This document shows, piece by piece, positions 24,180-35,829 of a stretch of 50,878 nucleotides of DNA. Under the pieces are notes generated by a model, which ran no database searches, had not been told where the DNA came from, and worked only from the letters and a program-made list of their open reading frames with translations. Within the stretch, counting starts at the first letter, position 1, and the number at the start of each line of letters is the position of its first letter. The translations under genes were made by a program, and so were the position numbers. The stretch is from Amylostereum areolatum (Eukaryota > Basidiomycota > Agaricomycetes > Russulales > Stereaceae), in contig SAXG01000033.1 of the NCBI GenBank assembly GCA_012932865.1, positions 421,067-471,944 of the forward strand, given 5' to 3'.

Positions 24180-24835
24180 CCTTCTTTCGTCCCTGCTCCC
24201 GCCCTCGCCCCACCACTTTCAAGTGTGTGTGCTCGCTGGCATGCGACCTCGGTCGTGTGCCGCGCGCATGCAGGTCGCGCGTCGCATGGCTTTCTTATGA
24301 ATTCCGTGTCGGCGTGCGTCGAATGGTGCTGGCCCCCGTCGTCGACCTGGTGCAATATCTTTCTTTTCCTCTTTATCTTCAATTTCTTCTTCTTCTCCTC
24401 TCGTCCTCGCGGTGACCCCCACAGGCTCCGGACGACCATCTCGTCGGGGGCACAAGCGCAAACGTTCGGCCAGGATTCTCGCCTCGCAAACGAGGACCGT
24501 GACCGTCGCCGCCGTCGCCCAAACCGCTGCCACTGCTGTTTGACCTCGTCGTCCTTGCCGTCCTCGTACGTCGTCGCCACCTTCTTTCGTCCCTGCTCCC
24601 GCCCTCGCCCCACCACTCTCAAGTGTGTGTGCTCGCTGGCATGCGACCTCGGTCGTGTGCCGCGCGCATGCAGGTCGCGCGTCGCATGGCTTTCTTATGA
24701 ATTCCGTGTTGGCGTGCGTCGAGTGGTGCTGGCCCCCGTCGTCGACCTGGTGCAATATCTTTCTTTTCCTCTTTATCTTCAATTTCTTTCTCCTCTCGTC
24801 CTCACGGTGATCCCCACAGGCTCCGGCAGACCATC
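24180..24835. repeat. Tandem duplicate of the HMG upstream segment
   Basis: Two units at 24179-24441 and 24579-24835, offset 400 bp, from acttctttcgtccctg to ccccacaggctccgg. They differ by a few substitutions and a 6-base gap in the ttcttcttctt run. The first unit lies in the exact inverted block; the second lies just outside it. Both correspond to about 975-1237 of copy 1. Confidence 0.85.
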
Positions 24836-24841
24836 CGTTTG

Positions 24842-25709
24842 CGCTTGTACCCTCGTCGATTCGGCCAGCATTTCCAAGTCGCCATTTCATCCCTCTTGCA
24901 GGATCGTGACTCCCACAGGACAAACGTACGTGCCGTATCTGCTCTTTGCCGTCTTTCTCTGGTGCCAACAGTCGTGTAGCCTCGATCCTGGATCCGACAC
25001 TTCTGCGGACACTTCCGCGCGCGTTCCCCTTGTCAGGTACAAATCGTCGTGGACGTGGTCGCCCCGTTGGTCCCTTCCGGTTCACGAGGGCCTCGCCGTC
25101 ACGCATCTTCGAGAATCCGGCAGGCGACACGGAGCCAAAGCCTTCGGCCTCATAGAAGTGCTTCCTATACTGTTGTTCCGATCTGGATCTCGTCACGTTC
25201 CCATCTGTGCGCTTCAAGCTGTAGCCGCCGTGGCGGCGGCGGAAGATGCCCTGCGTGGAAGATGTTACGGAGGCATGGTGGATGGCGTGGATGACAAGAG
25301 GGACGATACCGTTGTGACTGGGTGGGCTCGATGCAGGTGCCATACACTGAGGATGGCCTTGTGGGTTATCTATTTAAACCCTTCCCTTCTGTTTTCTTCC
25401 TCCATTGCTTTCGACTCGCATCGGCACGGCCGAGCTGTGTCATGAAATGCACACTGTATCCGAGTTGCCTACATCGTTCCCTCGTGCACCTATCTACCTA
25501 CCTCCATCTCCTATGCACATGCTCATCTACCCGCCTCAATCTACGCATGACCCCACATTCGCTTGCATGATCTTAGGTCGGAGGTATAAACAGAGTTCAT
25601 TTACTACGGTCGTCGCTCCTCGAGCGTGCGTGAACGATACAAACGAAAGGATCCATTGTGTCTACTCGTAGCTCGACGTAAGGGGAAAGAGACGCGAGCC
25701 ACATCGTGA
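24842..25709. other. Spacer beyond copy 2
   Basis: No supported gene. A TATTTAAA-like promoter motif at about 25368-25376 is followed by pyrimidine-rich sequence and an ATG at 25442, with a short frame that has no recognisable domain. Confidence 0.35.
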
Positions 25710-26316
25710 TCATATGTCCGTTGGGATGTCGAGAGGCCAGTTGAGGCCTTCCACGGTGGAGAGGTCGGTCTGCACGCGTAAAAGAAACCTAGAATCGCGT
25801 CAAATTTGAGATGCGCCGTGAGGAAAGAGGGGGAACAGACGCACATCCGCACGGCAGCATCGGCCAGAGCGACTTGAGCGCGCCCTCTCAAACCCACCAC
25901 CCGATTCTTCGTCCCGATAGCCATAACGACAACCTCCCCAGACCACGGAGGAAGTTCAGGAAAGCGTGACTGGATGGCGTAGTTGATCGTAGTTTGAGGG
26001 CGGAGAGTGCAAGAGACGAGGAAGCGATGTCGTTTGCCACTGTCGTCGCCGACGGTAACCCAGCAGTCGTGCACGGTGGAGTGGGTTCCAAGGAGGGTTT
26101 CCACGCCTGGAAAGCGAGGGAGAAGAGCAGACTCGGATTTCGGAATGACTGTGGGGATTTCTGCGTATGTAGGGGCATCTGCACGGGCTTGAAAAAAGCG
26201 ACCGCGGACGGTGATCAAAGTCTAGTGTTTGGCAAATACGAAGGTCAGCGGGGGACGGACGAGATGAAAGGCAAACTGACGTCGAAGACGGGCACGGGGA
26301 GGCGTAAAGATGGCAT
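25710..26316 (-). CDS. Small protein of unknown function (158 residues)
   Basis: Three exons, 26316-26281, 26221-25841 and 25769-25710, with introns of 59 and 71 bp. The splices give a clean frame from MPSLRLPVPVFD through TLITVRGRFF to a stop after LNWPLDIPTDI. Visible blocks are STVHDCWVTVGDDSGKRHRF, PPWSGEVVVMAIGTKNRVV and ALADAAVR. The arrangement (a Trp-Xaa-Gly-Glu-hydrophobic block followed by an Ala-Asp-Ala-Val segment) resembles short proteins I associate with agaricomycetes that have no known function. No signal peptide or membrane segment is seen. The nearest neighbour is the RING gene, transcribed away from it. Confidence 0.6.
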
Positions 26317-26994
26317 CGGTACTGTTAGATGAGCTCTGCGTGGACGGAATGGGGTGCACGAGTTATGCCGATAAGGTATCTTGAATGGGTGCAACCTGGA
26401 CCGCTTTATCCCCCGCGTCGGATACCAATTGTGGCTTCACAATCAAGGACTGTCGCGAACCATGGAAGTATGCCGGGAGGATGGCGATCAATGGGCCACG
26501 TATTGCGGCGGCCACTCCAGTTTCTACAGCCCTCTGGGTCTGCCACTGCCAAGTGGTGAACGTACCTTTGGGTTCAATAAAGCAATTCATAGTTCATGAA
26601 TTGACATTGATCAGATCCAGTACTGCTTGGGCCAGATAATTGGAGCTTGAAGCTCTTGCAATTGACTGCAGTCCGAGGCCAGGCCTGCGCATCAATTGCT
26701 TGAAGGCTGAAAGCCTGCACGTGCCCCCGCGGCAGCGCCCGGCCGCGAAGAACAAAGCCTCATAGTGCTACTACATAGTACATACCAGTGACCAGTCTAC
26801 ATTCGCCAATTTCAATGTGCATTGTGCATTCAGTCCTCGAGCGACGAGGATTGCGAACGACAGCTCACTCTTAAAACATGGCCACCTCAGGCTTCCGGCG
26901 TGTGGTCAACTACCCCATCTATCGGCAGGTGCTCTCCCACAATCGGATACCGTCTTTTCAGACATCTCACCTCCGCTTTACCCCACCAGCCACA
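26317..26994. other. Divergent promoter region between two genes
   Basis: No confident gene. The minus frame 26590-26363 (containing GVAAAIRGPLIAILPAYFHG) is hydrophobic and coding-like but isolated. Confidence 0.3.
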
Positions 26995-27816
26995 ATGCTC
27001 AAAGCTCTCTGCGCCGCCATATCCGATCTCGATTTCTCAAACGAGCTGTCATCCCTTCCTGACGCTCCCGCCCCGGCGTCTGCGCAAGGCGAAGACCCAG
27101 CGTTGTCCGCCAGCTCCTCTGCCCGACGCAAGCCCGCCACTGCACGCTCAGCCAAGGTCAAGATAATCGCATCTAGTCGCTATTCCCCAACGGGTGCCCG
27201 TCGTCGGATGTCTGCTCTGGAACGGGTACGCGTTCACTGTGCTGCGTCACCTTCTCGCGCGGCCCTGACCGTCTTCGTCCACGCAACAGGATAACATCGC
27301 CGTCAAGGCTCGGATCGACCAACTCATTCGAGTGCGGGACAAGATCGCCAAGGTGGAATCCCGTCTCCGCGGTATCGTGGTGTTGTGGGAGCAAGTGCGT
27401 GGATCCAACACCTCCAATCCTTCGTTGCAGATCTGACTCATGTTACCACCAGATCCGCGCCGACAGAGACATCGAACTCACTTGCGCCGTATGCTTGAAC
27501 GTGATGGCATGCCCCTACATGTTCGTCGTCTGATTCGAACTTCTCTGACAAAATGACCTCTGACCTTTGTATCGGAAGAATCCCCGGATGTCACCACGCC
27601 TTCTGCTATACATGCATTTACAAGTCCATCGAAGCCGGAAAGGGTACCCGCTACGGCCCCCGATGCCCGACTTGTCGAGTACGAGTTAAGACTCCTCCGA
27701 TGCAGGTTCCCGCTGTGGACCGCATTCTCCGCGCCCTTAGCACTGCTATTGGATCGCCGAATCCGGATGAGTGCACGGCAGAGACAGGCTCGTTTGATTC
27801 TTTGTTTACAGTGTAA
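26995..27816 (+). CDS. RING-finger protein, paralogue 1
   Basis: Four exons, 26995-27225, 27290-27394, 27453-27520 and 27579-27816, give 213 residues. After a low-complexity N-terminus comes a short helical stretch (ARIDQLIRVRDKIAKVESRL). The C3HC4-type RING follows: CAVC in exon 3, then GCHHAFCYTC and CPTC in exon 4. The codon split between exons 3 and 4 falls between the second and third zinc ligands. RING domains of this type recruit ubiquitin-conjugating enzymes, so an E3 ubiquitin-ligase role is likely; the target is unknown. A second gene at 30384 has the same exon plan. Start chosen at MLKALCAAISDLDF because it follows a promoter-like stretch; an in-frame upstream ATG exists at 26878. 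Confidence 0.75.
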
Positions 27817-28715
27817 ATGATAAACCCCTTCTGTATACGTACCCGTGAGGAATTGAACCCACCGCGGATTTGCTTGATGAATCGATCGAAAACACTCTAG
27901 CCTGCTCTAGCCCTCACACCCTCGCACCCTCGCACCGTCTCTCAATGTATTGTCGTGCCTGATTGTGCTCTCGCTCTCATGTTCTCCCCGTTTTCAGGTT
28001 ACTTGTGAGTCGTTCACCTCCTTAGATCCCGTTGCAGCTCTCAGTCGGGTTTGGAGCCCTCTCGCTTCTTGTCGTCCCTGCCATGCTCGAAACGGTGCAT
28101 ACTATGCACGACAGCCGAGGCGGTTTATCCAGACCTAGGTAGCGATGTACCTCCTCGAAAGCAACAGACCTCTTTGGATATCCCCACGACCAATGCGAGA
28201 CTGTTCCCGAGAATGTCATCGGAACCCTCCTCGGCCCACTGTGACGTTTGTCCACCCAAACAGTGACCTTGGTCGTCGTGCAGTGGCTTGTGAATGACCG
28301 TCCGCGGGTAGTGGTGGAATGGTGTAGATGGAGGAACTTAGGGAAGGGGGCTATGCTCGCGCTAGTCAACCATGTACATATACCATACCAACACTGGAGC
28401 CACTGTTGCAATCAAATGAATCTTCCGCCTCCAACAGTACACGAGAAACACTCGGCCCTAAGTAGTGAGGCCTGAGGACCCTCGAACCGGTCCTATGCAA
28501 TTGACTCGTGCCAGTCCCCATCCATGTCATTATCAAGAATCCCGGTCGTCTCTTTACTTATGTATGGTGCAGTTACGGCATAGCCGAGAAATGTCCAACG
28601 CAGTCGCAACTACGCTCAGCGGCTCAACAGTTGCTCACAGACGATTGACATTCATTTCTCCCATAGCGCAGCAGACAAAACGTAGGTCTAGGGGCATCAT
28701 ACGTCTCCGTTGCGA
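27817..28715. other. Spacer after RING paralogue 1
   Basis: Contains ccctcacaccctcgcaccctcgcacc (short CTCGCACC repeat near 27911-27936). The open frames at 28022-28411 on either strand have no recognised domain. Confidence 0.35.
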
Positions 28716-29414
28716 GCGTACTATGATAAAGAGGATGGTGAGGGACGCGAAGATGAGAGGATAGCGGCTCTATTTACCTTAGTTCGTCCCATATATGTCG
28801 TCACCGTTTTCTTGGTGACCCAACTGGGGTTCCCATTGGGAAGCATCGTCAACCGATGGGAATGAAGGCACGGGTGCATAACCCCTGTAGAAACGGGTTT
28901 CCACACATTATCTGCATCCGTCAACCAGATCTGCGGCGGTCTTCCTAGAACTTCATGGATAAATAGATATCCGGGTTTTGTCGGGAACGTTGTGAGGGGG
29001 GAGCCGGAAATTTGAGTGTATCCCTTGGATAGAAACCAAACGATGTCGAAGCCAGTTGATCGGATCCGATGTTGGAACCGTTGAGTAAGCCCTGTCCCCC
29101 TATCAGCAGCACGGGAAAGATCTGGATGAATTGTTCGAGCGGGCGTCTGATTCGGGGATACCGCAGACGAAGACAAGGCCTGGCAAGGGGTGGGATTGGG
29201 TAGATGAAGCGAGTCGGAACAATCATCTGAACTATGATCATTTGGACTGTCAAAAAGGTGTTTCGCGGACGCAACCAGAACTCACACATCGTGATTCTCT
29301 TCCTTTACGATCAAGGGGTTTGGCGTGAGCGATCGCGGTTCATGCTCGTCCGTAGGCGTTTCCTGTCCTACCGCGGCAGAGATATCCACTGGGAAGCTGA
29401 ACCTTGAGCTTGAG
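28716..29414 (-). CDS. Hypothetical multi-exon protein
   Basis: Exon parts read DISAAVGQETPTDEHEPR and LIVKEENHDV (about 29390-29295), a 45-bp intron (gtgagttc...ttgacag), then PNDHSSDDCSDS followed by a long exon with GFDIVWFLSKGY, FPTKPGYLFIHEVLGRPP, QIWLTDADNVWKPV and GNPSWVTKKTVTTYMGR, ending by a gtaaat donor near 28780. The last small exon and the stop are near 28716. The N-terminus upstream of 29414 is unresolved, and more exons may reach about 29670. I do not recognise the family. The long exon is strongly coding-like. It lies between the two RING paralogues on the opposite strand. Confidence 0.5.
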
Positions 29415-30383
29415 CGATATCAGCTTGAGCATATAAGGCTGAGACAACAACTGACCGCTGTGGTTCAAGAGACTGAAGTCCTTCAGCTCGCTCTGTGGCC
29501 CTATCTCAAGGATGAGCAGCTCTAGAACAAGCGTGGAAAACCTCAGGAGAGAGCCTGCGTACTCAGAGGTATCGACGAGTGGTTGTTCCTCTATCTCCCT
29601 CATGATGTTGATTTCGGTTTGAATCGTCGAGTCCTGCCAGTGGATTTCATGATTAATGCTAAGCTTCAAGAGTCAAAAAAGATAAAAATCCGCATACAAT
29701 CGAAAAACAATCGAACAAAGTAGTCTGGCAGTAGTCACGCCTTCCAGTCAAGGCCTGAGCTCGGAAAACGAAGGCTCCAGAGCGGTACCACCTGTGCCAG
29801 AGTAATCATGCATCGGTGTAGAACGTTCTTTGTAAGTATGAGCATGGACTCACGTCTTCTTCGCCTCTGGTGACAGGCCGATATGGCCGAACTTCGTAAG
29901 GAGAAGGCGAGCAAGACCTGAGGGGTTTAGAACGCTGGTCCTTCGGCATCGTTAGCGAGGAAAGATCTATAAAGCTCTTTCATTCACAAAGGAGAGGAGG
30001 CGAGTATAAGTATCTGATACCATATACACGCACATTCGGCATAGCTATAGACGAAGGACAATCCCCCGTTTTGATGCGTTAATTGTCTTTAAGTACAATG
30101 GGACGTTGACAAGACGTACACGGTACAGTATGGCATTACGTGCCTTCGGCCCGGTAGTCGAATCGAATGACCGGTAATTTGTGAGGTCACCGGTCCCAGG
30201 GCCCAATTCTGAATCCGCCGACAAGTCTGCACGTATTCTCTGCTACAATGTCTGATTGTGCGCGACACATCATATGCCATGCTTCAAGCTTCATTGTCCA
30301 TGATCTCTTCTCGCCCAAGAAATCTGCCCATAAAGGTCGTGCTGGCTGGTCTAGCGACATTCTGAGTCGACAGATTGGCAACC
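29415..30383. other. Spacer before RING paralogue 2
   Basis: Possible 5' exons of the minus-strand gene up to about 29670, otherwise AT-richer sequence without a gene that I can support. Confidence 0.3.
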
Positions 30384-31212
30384 ATGCTTTCTCCAATTGT
30401 CGAAATTCCATCCCTCACTGCTGCTCTCAAGGATTGTTACTCTGAACCACGATCAATCCCCGATTCTCCGAGTACTACACATCGGCGCTTGCGATCGACA
30501 GAACGTCGCCGGAAGGAAGAGGTGAGTGGTATGCTGGATATATCAAGGCATGTGACACTCATGAGAACGTTGATAGCAACTCGCCTGCCGATTGAACGAG
30601 CTCAATAAGCTCGTCAAGCTCATACGTCAGGCACGCAGAGTCGCCAAAGCCCTCAGCGAAGTTCTCTGCAATCTTGAACGTGTCAGCCAAGTCCTATTTT
30701 CACCCCTTCACACTTGGCTTATTCCTCGACCTCCTCTAGCTTCGTGCAGCTCGCGCCGATGTTCTCACCTGCCAGAAATGCGCCAGAATTCTCAAAGTCC
30801 CGTACCTGTACGTATTGACTTGGCCCGGGCCCGTCCTCGGCAATATCATGCATCTCTCATATATATTCGCTGCAGATTGCCCAAATGTGGGCACATCTTC
30901 TGCGGTACTTGTCTCGCCGAGGCCTTCCGTGCAACGGTGGTGAAGCAGGTTGGTGGCCGTCGCCACTACACGCTCCCAGCTCCATTACGTATCGTCCCCG
31001 AGCAAGTCTCTATGCAATACGCGAAAAGTATCAGGCCATACTTTGAAAAACCATTCCACCGATGCCCTATCTGTTCGAAACTTTTTTGGGATGCACCTGT
31101 ACCATCGTTCTTGTTGGCCGCACTATCCAGGCTATCTTCCATGGCAGTCGGTATGGCTTACGATTTATATACACCAATTGGCTCAGTGCCCCTGAATCCA
31201 TTCTTTATATAA
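30384..31212 (+). CDS. RING-finger protein, paralogue 2
   Basis: Four exons, 30384-30521, 30577-30690, 30740-30807 and 30876-31212, give 218 residues. Order: disordered N-terminus, helical NELNKLVKLIRQARRVAKAL, then a RING with CQKC in exon 3 and KCGHIFCGTC and CPIC in exon 4. A long insertion (about 44 residues) separates the last two zinc-ligand pairs. Exon 3 is 68 bases in both RING genes and splits the same codon, so the two are clearly paralogues even though their sequences have drifted far apart. Likely an E3 ubiquitin ligase. The C-terminal 40 residues (SFLLAALSRLSSMAVGMAY) are hydrophobic and differ from paralogue 1. Confidence 0.75.
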
Positions 31213-31819
31213 CTTGATCAGACTAGTCTCGCATGTAACGGAATATATTTTTCTGACCTCCTTGGTCTGTACGAATACAAACCGCCTACTTTACTCCCAT
31301 TACTGCGCATCGACGCAGTCTTTGTCGCTAATAGTCATGCAACGTTCGATGACGCGGGGCGTGGAAGGGGTTGGCAGCGATACTTGGCTTGTGAGAAGAT
31401 CCCGAACGCCACGAAGCGACTGGTGTCAGTGCCGGCGTATAATTTTATTGCTCCGCCGTTAAAATGCGATGTGTGGCTTCCTCTTTATATTGTGGGTAGA
31501 CTGGCTTTAAATGCAGTACTAATCGCCCTTACTGTCGGAGGGGGGTCTGGTGGCGCGTCCGTGGCGACGCACCAAAAACCTGGCTGTTCCGCAATGGGAC
31601 CTTGCCTCGTATCTATCTATCTATCTATCTATCTATCTGAACCACTGTCCCCTCAAAATAAGTACACTCTCGAGCTCGGCGAGAGGGTTATCACTGCATG
31701 CGGTACAGGACGGGCACCGTTGTATATTTTACACTTGTGGCCAGGCTGCACGATTGAGCTCATTGACATACGCAGTGTCGCCGACCAAGACATCGATGTT
31801 ACCCAACTTTGTAAAACAT
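31213..31819. other. Convergent spacer with microsatellite
   Basis: Between the ends of the RING gene and the WD40 gene. Overlapping open frames (31384-31872, 31550-32158) run through the microsatellite and are not supported. Confidence 0.4.
31610..31638. repeat. (ATCT)n microsatellite
   Basis: About seven uninterrupted tetranucleotide units. Confidence 0.95.
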
Positions 31820-33453
31820 TCACACTACGTTTGCGAAGGCAATACCATCCGCATGTCCTCCGACCCCACTAGCGAAGCTGCTCCAAGCGTCGCTCCACCC
31901 AAACGAAAATCCCGTCTGAATCCAACCAATGAGGCAAGGACCAACTTCGTCCCTCCAAGGAAGCATCACAAACAGCAGAAATATGACAATCATGACAATC
32001 TTCCAAGACGATGGTTTCGCCGTTTCGGCATTCTTCCTCGCCATAATACAATCAGCACAATAGATGATACCACGGCATTGGCATTGACGTACCGTGCGTG
32101 CCCTCCATATCCCAATACGTGGCTGGTCACTCATCGATACACCAGCAAGTTCATATGACCCTGTTTGAGATGTATGACCCTGTATATCAAGAAGTTATCA
32201 GTGGACAATTTCTGAAAGTGACAGGTTGAGAACACACTGAAACGATCTGTATAATATCGGTCCCTTCGAGCGACAAATGAGTAGGTTAAACAGGATCAGG
32301 CAAGTGTACGCTTACCGGTTCCATGGATCAATGTTTGTAGCAACTCGCCTGACTCAATATCCCACAACTTCACTTCTCCTTTGTCGGTCCCACATATCGC
32401 GATTCGGCCATGTTGTACGAAGTCCAGCAACTTCACAAAATTACGCTTGACTGCAACCTTGAGCCTGCGAAAATGGCGAAGCTGACCAGTCATCATGCAT
32501 CTGATAGACATCTGCACCATCCTCCAAATTCCATATCAGAAGACGCCGAGTCTCTGGAGACCAGGCCATGCTAGCACTTGATCAAGGCGTCGGAGCGAGA
32601 ACAACACAACGTAGCCGAATATTTAGGACTTACATCCGCTTTCTAAGCCTAAACACCCATATTTGTTGCCAAGGCTGGAGATTCCATGCTATTCTGAGGG
32701 AAGTCAGAGAATGGACCATCGAGTGCCGATTGTGCATACATTTCTTTAGAATCAAGGTAGCCGACCATGATCGATCGATTATCGTTGAAAAAGACGACGC
32801 CTCGGGCTAACGACGGTAGCGGGGGTTCCGTAGCGGCAGGGTAGCGCACAAGCGGTGTCAGAGAAGCTACCAACAGCGGACGTCAACATCAAGCAAAGCA
32901 TGTCAAGTATGCACTCACGAGTATTACCCCAATCGACCCGTAAAACCACCAATCTCCCCCCGCCTACAACAGCCAGCAACTCTTGTGAGTCACTCAAGAG
33001 AAATGCTTCGATTTGAGGATCGAAAACCGCGGACGTCGTGGTGTGTTCAAAGACCATCTGGAAGATGTAAGCTAACGCGTCAAGGACAGCTTGAGAAGGA
33101 CAATAATGCAATATTTCCCTGTCCACTGGACTTCCTTCGTAGTTGAATGGAGCCATTCGCACCGGCAATGAACAACCACTGGTCTGTGCCACGAGAAATC
33201 AGGTCTACGGCGGTGACGGGTCCAACTTCAGGATTGAAACTGTGCTGCGGTCGACCATTAGAATAGGACCAAATTTTAACCAGCCAGTCATCACCTTGAA
33301 AAGTGGTCAGCATATCACTTCGGAACAAAGCCCAACCGCCATCTCACCACCCGTGACTATGAATTGCCCATCGTCGGAGAAGCGGACGGAGTTGACTGGA
33401 AGAGTATGACCCTTGAGCGTGGTTTGGTAATGATAGCAAGCAAAGCGAGACAT
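31820..33453 (-). CDS. WD40-like repeat protein with possible C-terminal membrane segment
   Basis: ATG at 33453: MSRFACYHYQTTLKGHTLP, then a first blade RFSDDGQFIVTGG, spliced (gtgagatgg...ttcaag) to DDWLVKIWSYSNGRP. Further blades: GPVTAVDLISRGTDQWLFIA, FDPQIEAFLLSDSQELLAVV with GGRLVVLRVDW, GVVFFNDNRSIMVGYLDSKE, and LLDFVQHGRIAICGTDKGEV followed by KLWDIESGELLQTL near 32440-32320. Several phase changes between blades coincide with GT-AG introns. Downstream, the minus frame at 32134-31820 has WKIVMIVIFLLFVML, a plausible membrane helix near the end; its linkage to the WD40 part is inferred. WD40 propellers act as protein-interaction scaffolds; no specific partner can be named. Exon borders after the first are approximate. 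Confidence 0.65.
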
Positions 33454-35829
33454 TTTGAGACGTAGCTCGCAGATTCCACTTACTCTATGACGATCCTTTA
33501 TAATCTTGGAAAAATCTCATGAACAATGAGTAATGAATAGTGAACAATGAATGTCGTGCGACGAACAGATCCGATGATTACGGGAACGAGTGACGTAACC
33601 AGCGCGCAGTTCCGAAGTACTTACATAAGTATCACGGAAGGGTATATTGTACACTCGAGGAGCGGATAACCGCTGGTACCAGAAGTGGGATTGAACCGTC
33701 CCATTTGCACGCGGAATGAACCGTCCCAGTCTATCCCTCCCGTCTGCCGTCTGCCGCCACCGCCGTCCACTGCCCTTCCCCCGTTATGGCGGTCCAGTCT
33801 CGTCTACGCCGATAGCGGCCTTGCTGCGAACTAGGTGGTTGGGTAAGAGCTGGCGTGAGCCAGATCGTACGCGGTGCGAAGACGAGCCGCTCGGGAGGGA
33901 GGGTCGTCCGCACCACGATTCGCCCGTAGCAAGGTGCTGTTGCGAAGTGGCGGGTTCGTGCGGTGCAACTAAATTTTATACGAGTACTATGGTGGTATAC
34001 AAATTTAGACTGTGGCGGGCGGGCGGGTAAAAAGACTACGGTATTGTACGTGAGATATTAGGGGAGAACGGGAGCGCGAGCGAGTGGGATGGTGGTGGAG
34101 AGAAGGAGAAAACTTCACGGAGCAAACAACGGACAAACAAAGCCTAGGACGAGTGCGTCGGCCGCACCCGGCTGCGCTCGATTGGACGCTCGCTCCGGCC
34201 TCGTGCCTCGGCCGGACCTACGCAGACACATTGGGGCCAAAATGTCCGATTTCGTACCCTGAATCTCGGGAGTTCCGCTCCGAGGTACCTTAATTTGTAA
34301 GCTTCGTGATGTCGAGAATCAGTTTTAATTTGTGAATATAAAAGAAGAGATCCGGATCGATCTCGCTCGTGATATCACCTGCTTCCGAATTTAGAAGGTA
34401 GTCACATGCGTTCGGCGTTTACCTCCGAGGTCGCGCCTTCTATGGGGGAGAACTAGCCCGAGCCGCGATACTCCTTTTCTTCTTCCGATAGGTCACTCTT
34501 CGTTTATTCCCCCTATACTTCGTTCATCCCCCCTTTGGATAGTCTCGCGATGGTGTCTGAGAGACAATGGCGGCGACTCCAAAGCCGAAGATGAGACAGA
34601 TACCGGAGGAGCCAGCGCATCGTGGTGCGTACCTCATCGCCTCACTTCACGGGTCGCGAGGGCTCAGGAATTTTATAGGTGGACTCCAGTTCCTGTATGC
34701 AAGAAGATACGTGTGCGGAACGCCACAAAGTGGTGGATATCCAGAATTAGTAGATACTGTACGTGCATTCCACTGCTGTATTTCTTCCCATAGCTGATGC
34801 CGTTTTCAGGTATGATTAGCGACCGTGTATCACGAGAATTCTAACAGAGGAAATGACACTTTGTGCACTTCGCTCGTATTCAGTTGGGCTCGGACGGGAG
34901 ATTCACGCGTCTTCGCGCCCTTCAAATAACTTCACCATCCAGACCTTCGCCCAGATCAATCAGTCCCGGGTGGCAGCATCCATCCAGGGATGCCGTCAAA
35001 GAGGATGGCGAGGAAGCGTCCATGCAGGTCATCGATCACGAAGAACGCCCGCATCGCTATCACTCACCTCGTCAAACTGATCGACCTCTACCTCGACTCG
35101 TTCTCCCTCCCAGGCGTCCAAAACCTAGAAAAGCCACTCCAGTACAACCTCCCGGACCTACCGCCATGAAGGAGGTGTTTAGTGCCAACATGGGCCTGGA
35201 CATTCTGCCCGATGACAGGCCGCCGCCAACCCGCATGATGACAGGGCTTTATGTACATAGGGTCCTGGGGCACCGTCAATAAGCTCGGACCTTGTTTAAC
35301 TTTGGCCTGCCCACGGAAGTCGAGTCGGTTCAATGAAAGTCAAGGTGAAGAGAAGGGACGCGGTGCACGATTCAGAGGTATAAGTTCATGATCGAGTATG
35401 TACCCTCCTCGACATCGGTTGCATATCCCTTCACTGACGTGCCTTCTAGGTCGACATCTGGAAAAGGACGACGAAGGTCGTGGATATCATGGAGCATCTC
35501 TTCAATTTCCTTGGAGCGCGGAGTGCAACACGAAATGCTCGATACTCGAAAATCGAGGTTGGTCCGGATAAGAGCCCGGGGTTTGACTGCAGCCGGTAAG
35601 TCTCCCTTGATTGCCTTTGCTATCGTTGGTGCTGAGATCGATGCGCAGGGATCCTCACGCCGACTTACAGGCTGGGATCGTGCATGTCGTATCGCGCCAT
35701 TCATCTTTCCGTGGAGCTATTTCGTTTTATCCCCGTGAAGCAGTAACCTGGACGCAGCCTATTCAACGCACGTTCGCCGGCTTTGTGAGGAGGTGGGGGC
35801 GAAGGACGCAGTGTCGCACAATGCTCCCA
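33454..35829. other. Gene-poor region with coding fragments
   Basis: Positions 33454-34560 contain no gene that I can support. Fragments follow in changing frames on the plus strand: 34567-34797 (PKMRQIPEEPAHRGAYLIAS), about 35037-35168 (ARIAITHLVKLIDLYLDSF) and about 35451-35600 (VDIWKRTTKVVDIMEHLFNF). They may be remains of one gene or of several. They lie directly upstream of the RPC1 pseudogene and could share its history of decay. Confidence 0.35.
33969..34008. repeat. Near-palindrome
   Basis: ctaaattttatac and gtatacaaatttag are inverted around a short spacer. This could form a hairpin in an otherwise gene-free region. Confidence 0.6.

Larger units (their letters stand above)
21258..24535 (-). 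repeat. Segmental duplication, copy 2 (inverted)
   Basis: Exact inverted counterpart of 881-4158 (3278 bp, no indel). At 21258 the match ends at ggcc and the flanks diverge at once. At 24535 it ends at cagtg. It contains the whole HMG gene, its promoter and its 3' flank, but no RPC1 sequence. Confidence 0.95.

Noticed and set aside
24219..25343. Open frames of 374 and 406 codons on opposite strands upstream of copy 2
   Set aside because: They overlap each other and run through the tandem repeat. GC-rich, stop-poor DNA explains their length.
27830..27930. Possible tRNA on the minus strand (ggttcaattcc T-loop)
   Set aside because: The T-stem pairs only with an 8-base loop, and no matching acceptor 5' strand lies at the right distance.
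29325..29525. 66-residue leucine-rich coiled-coil frame on the plus strand
   Set aside because: It starts with GTG, not ATG, and lies antisense to better-supported exons of the minus-strand gene.
33661..33720. Possible tRNA (ggttcaatccc, minus)
   Set aside because: No acceptor stem or D-arm could be found.
34080..34560. Possible solo LTR
   Set aside because: No paired LTR, no clear TG...CA ends and no target duplication could be recognised.
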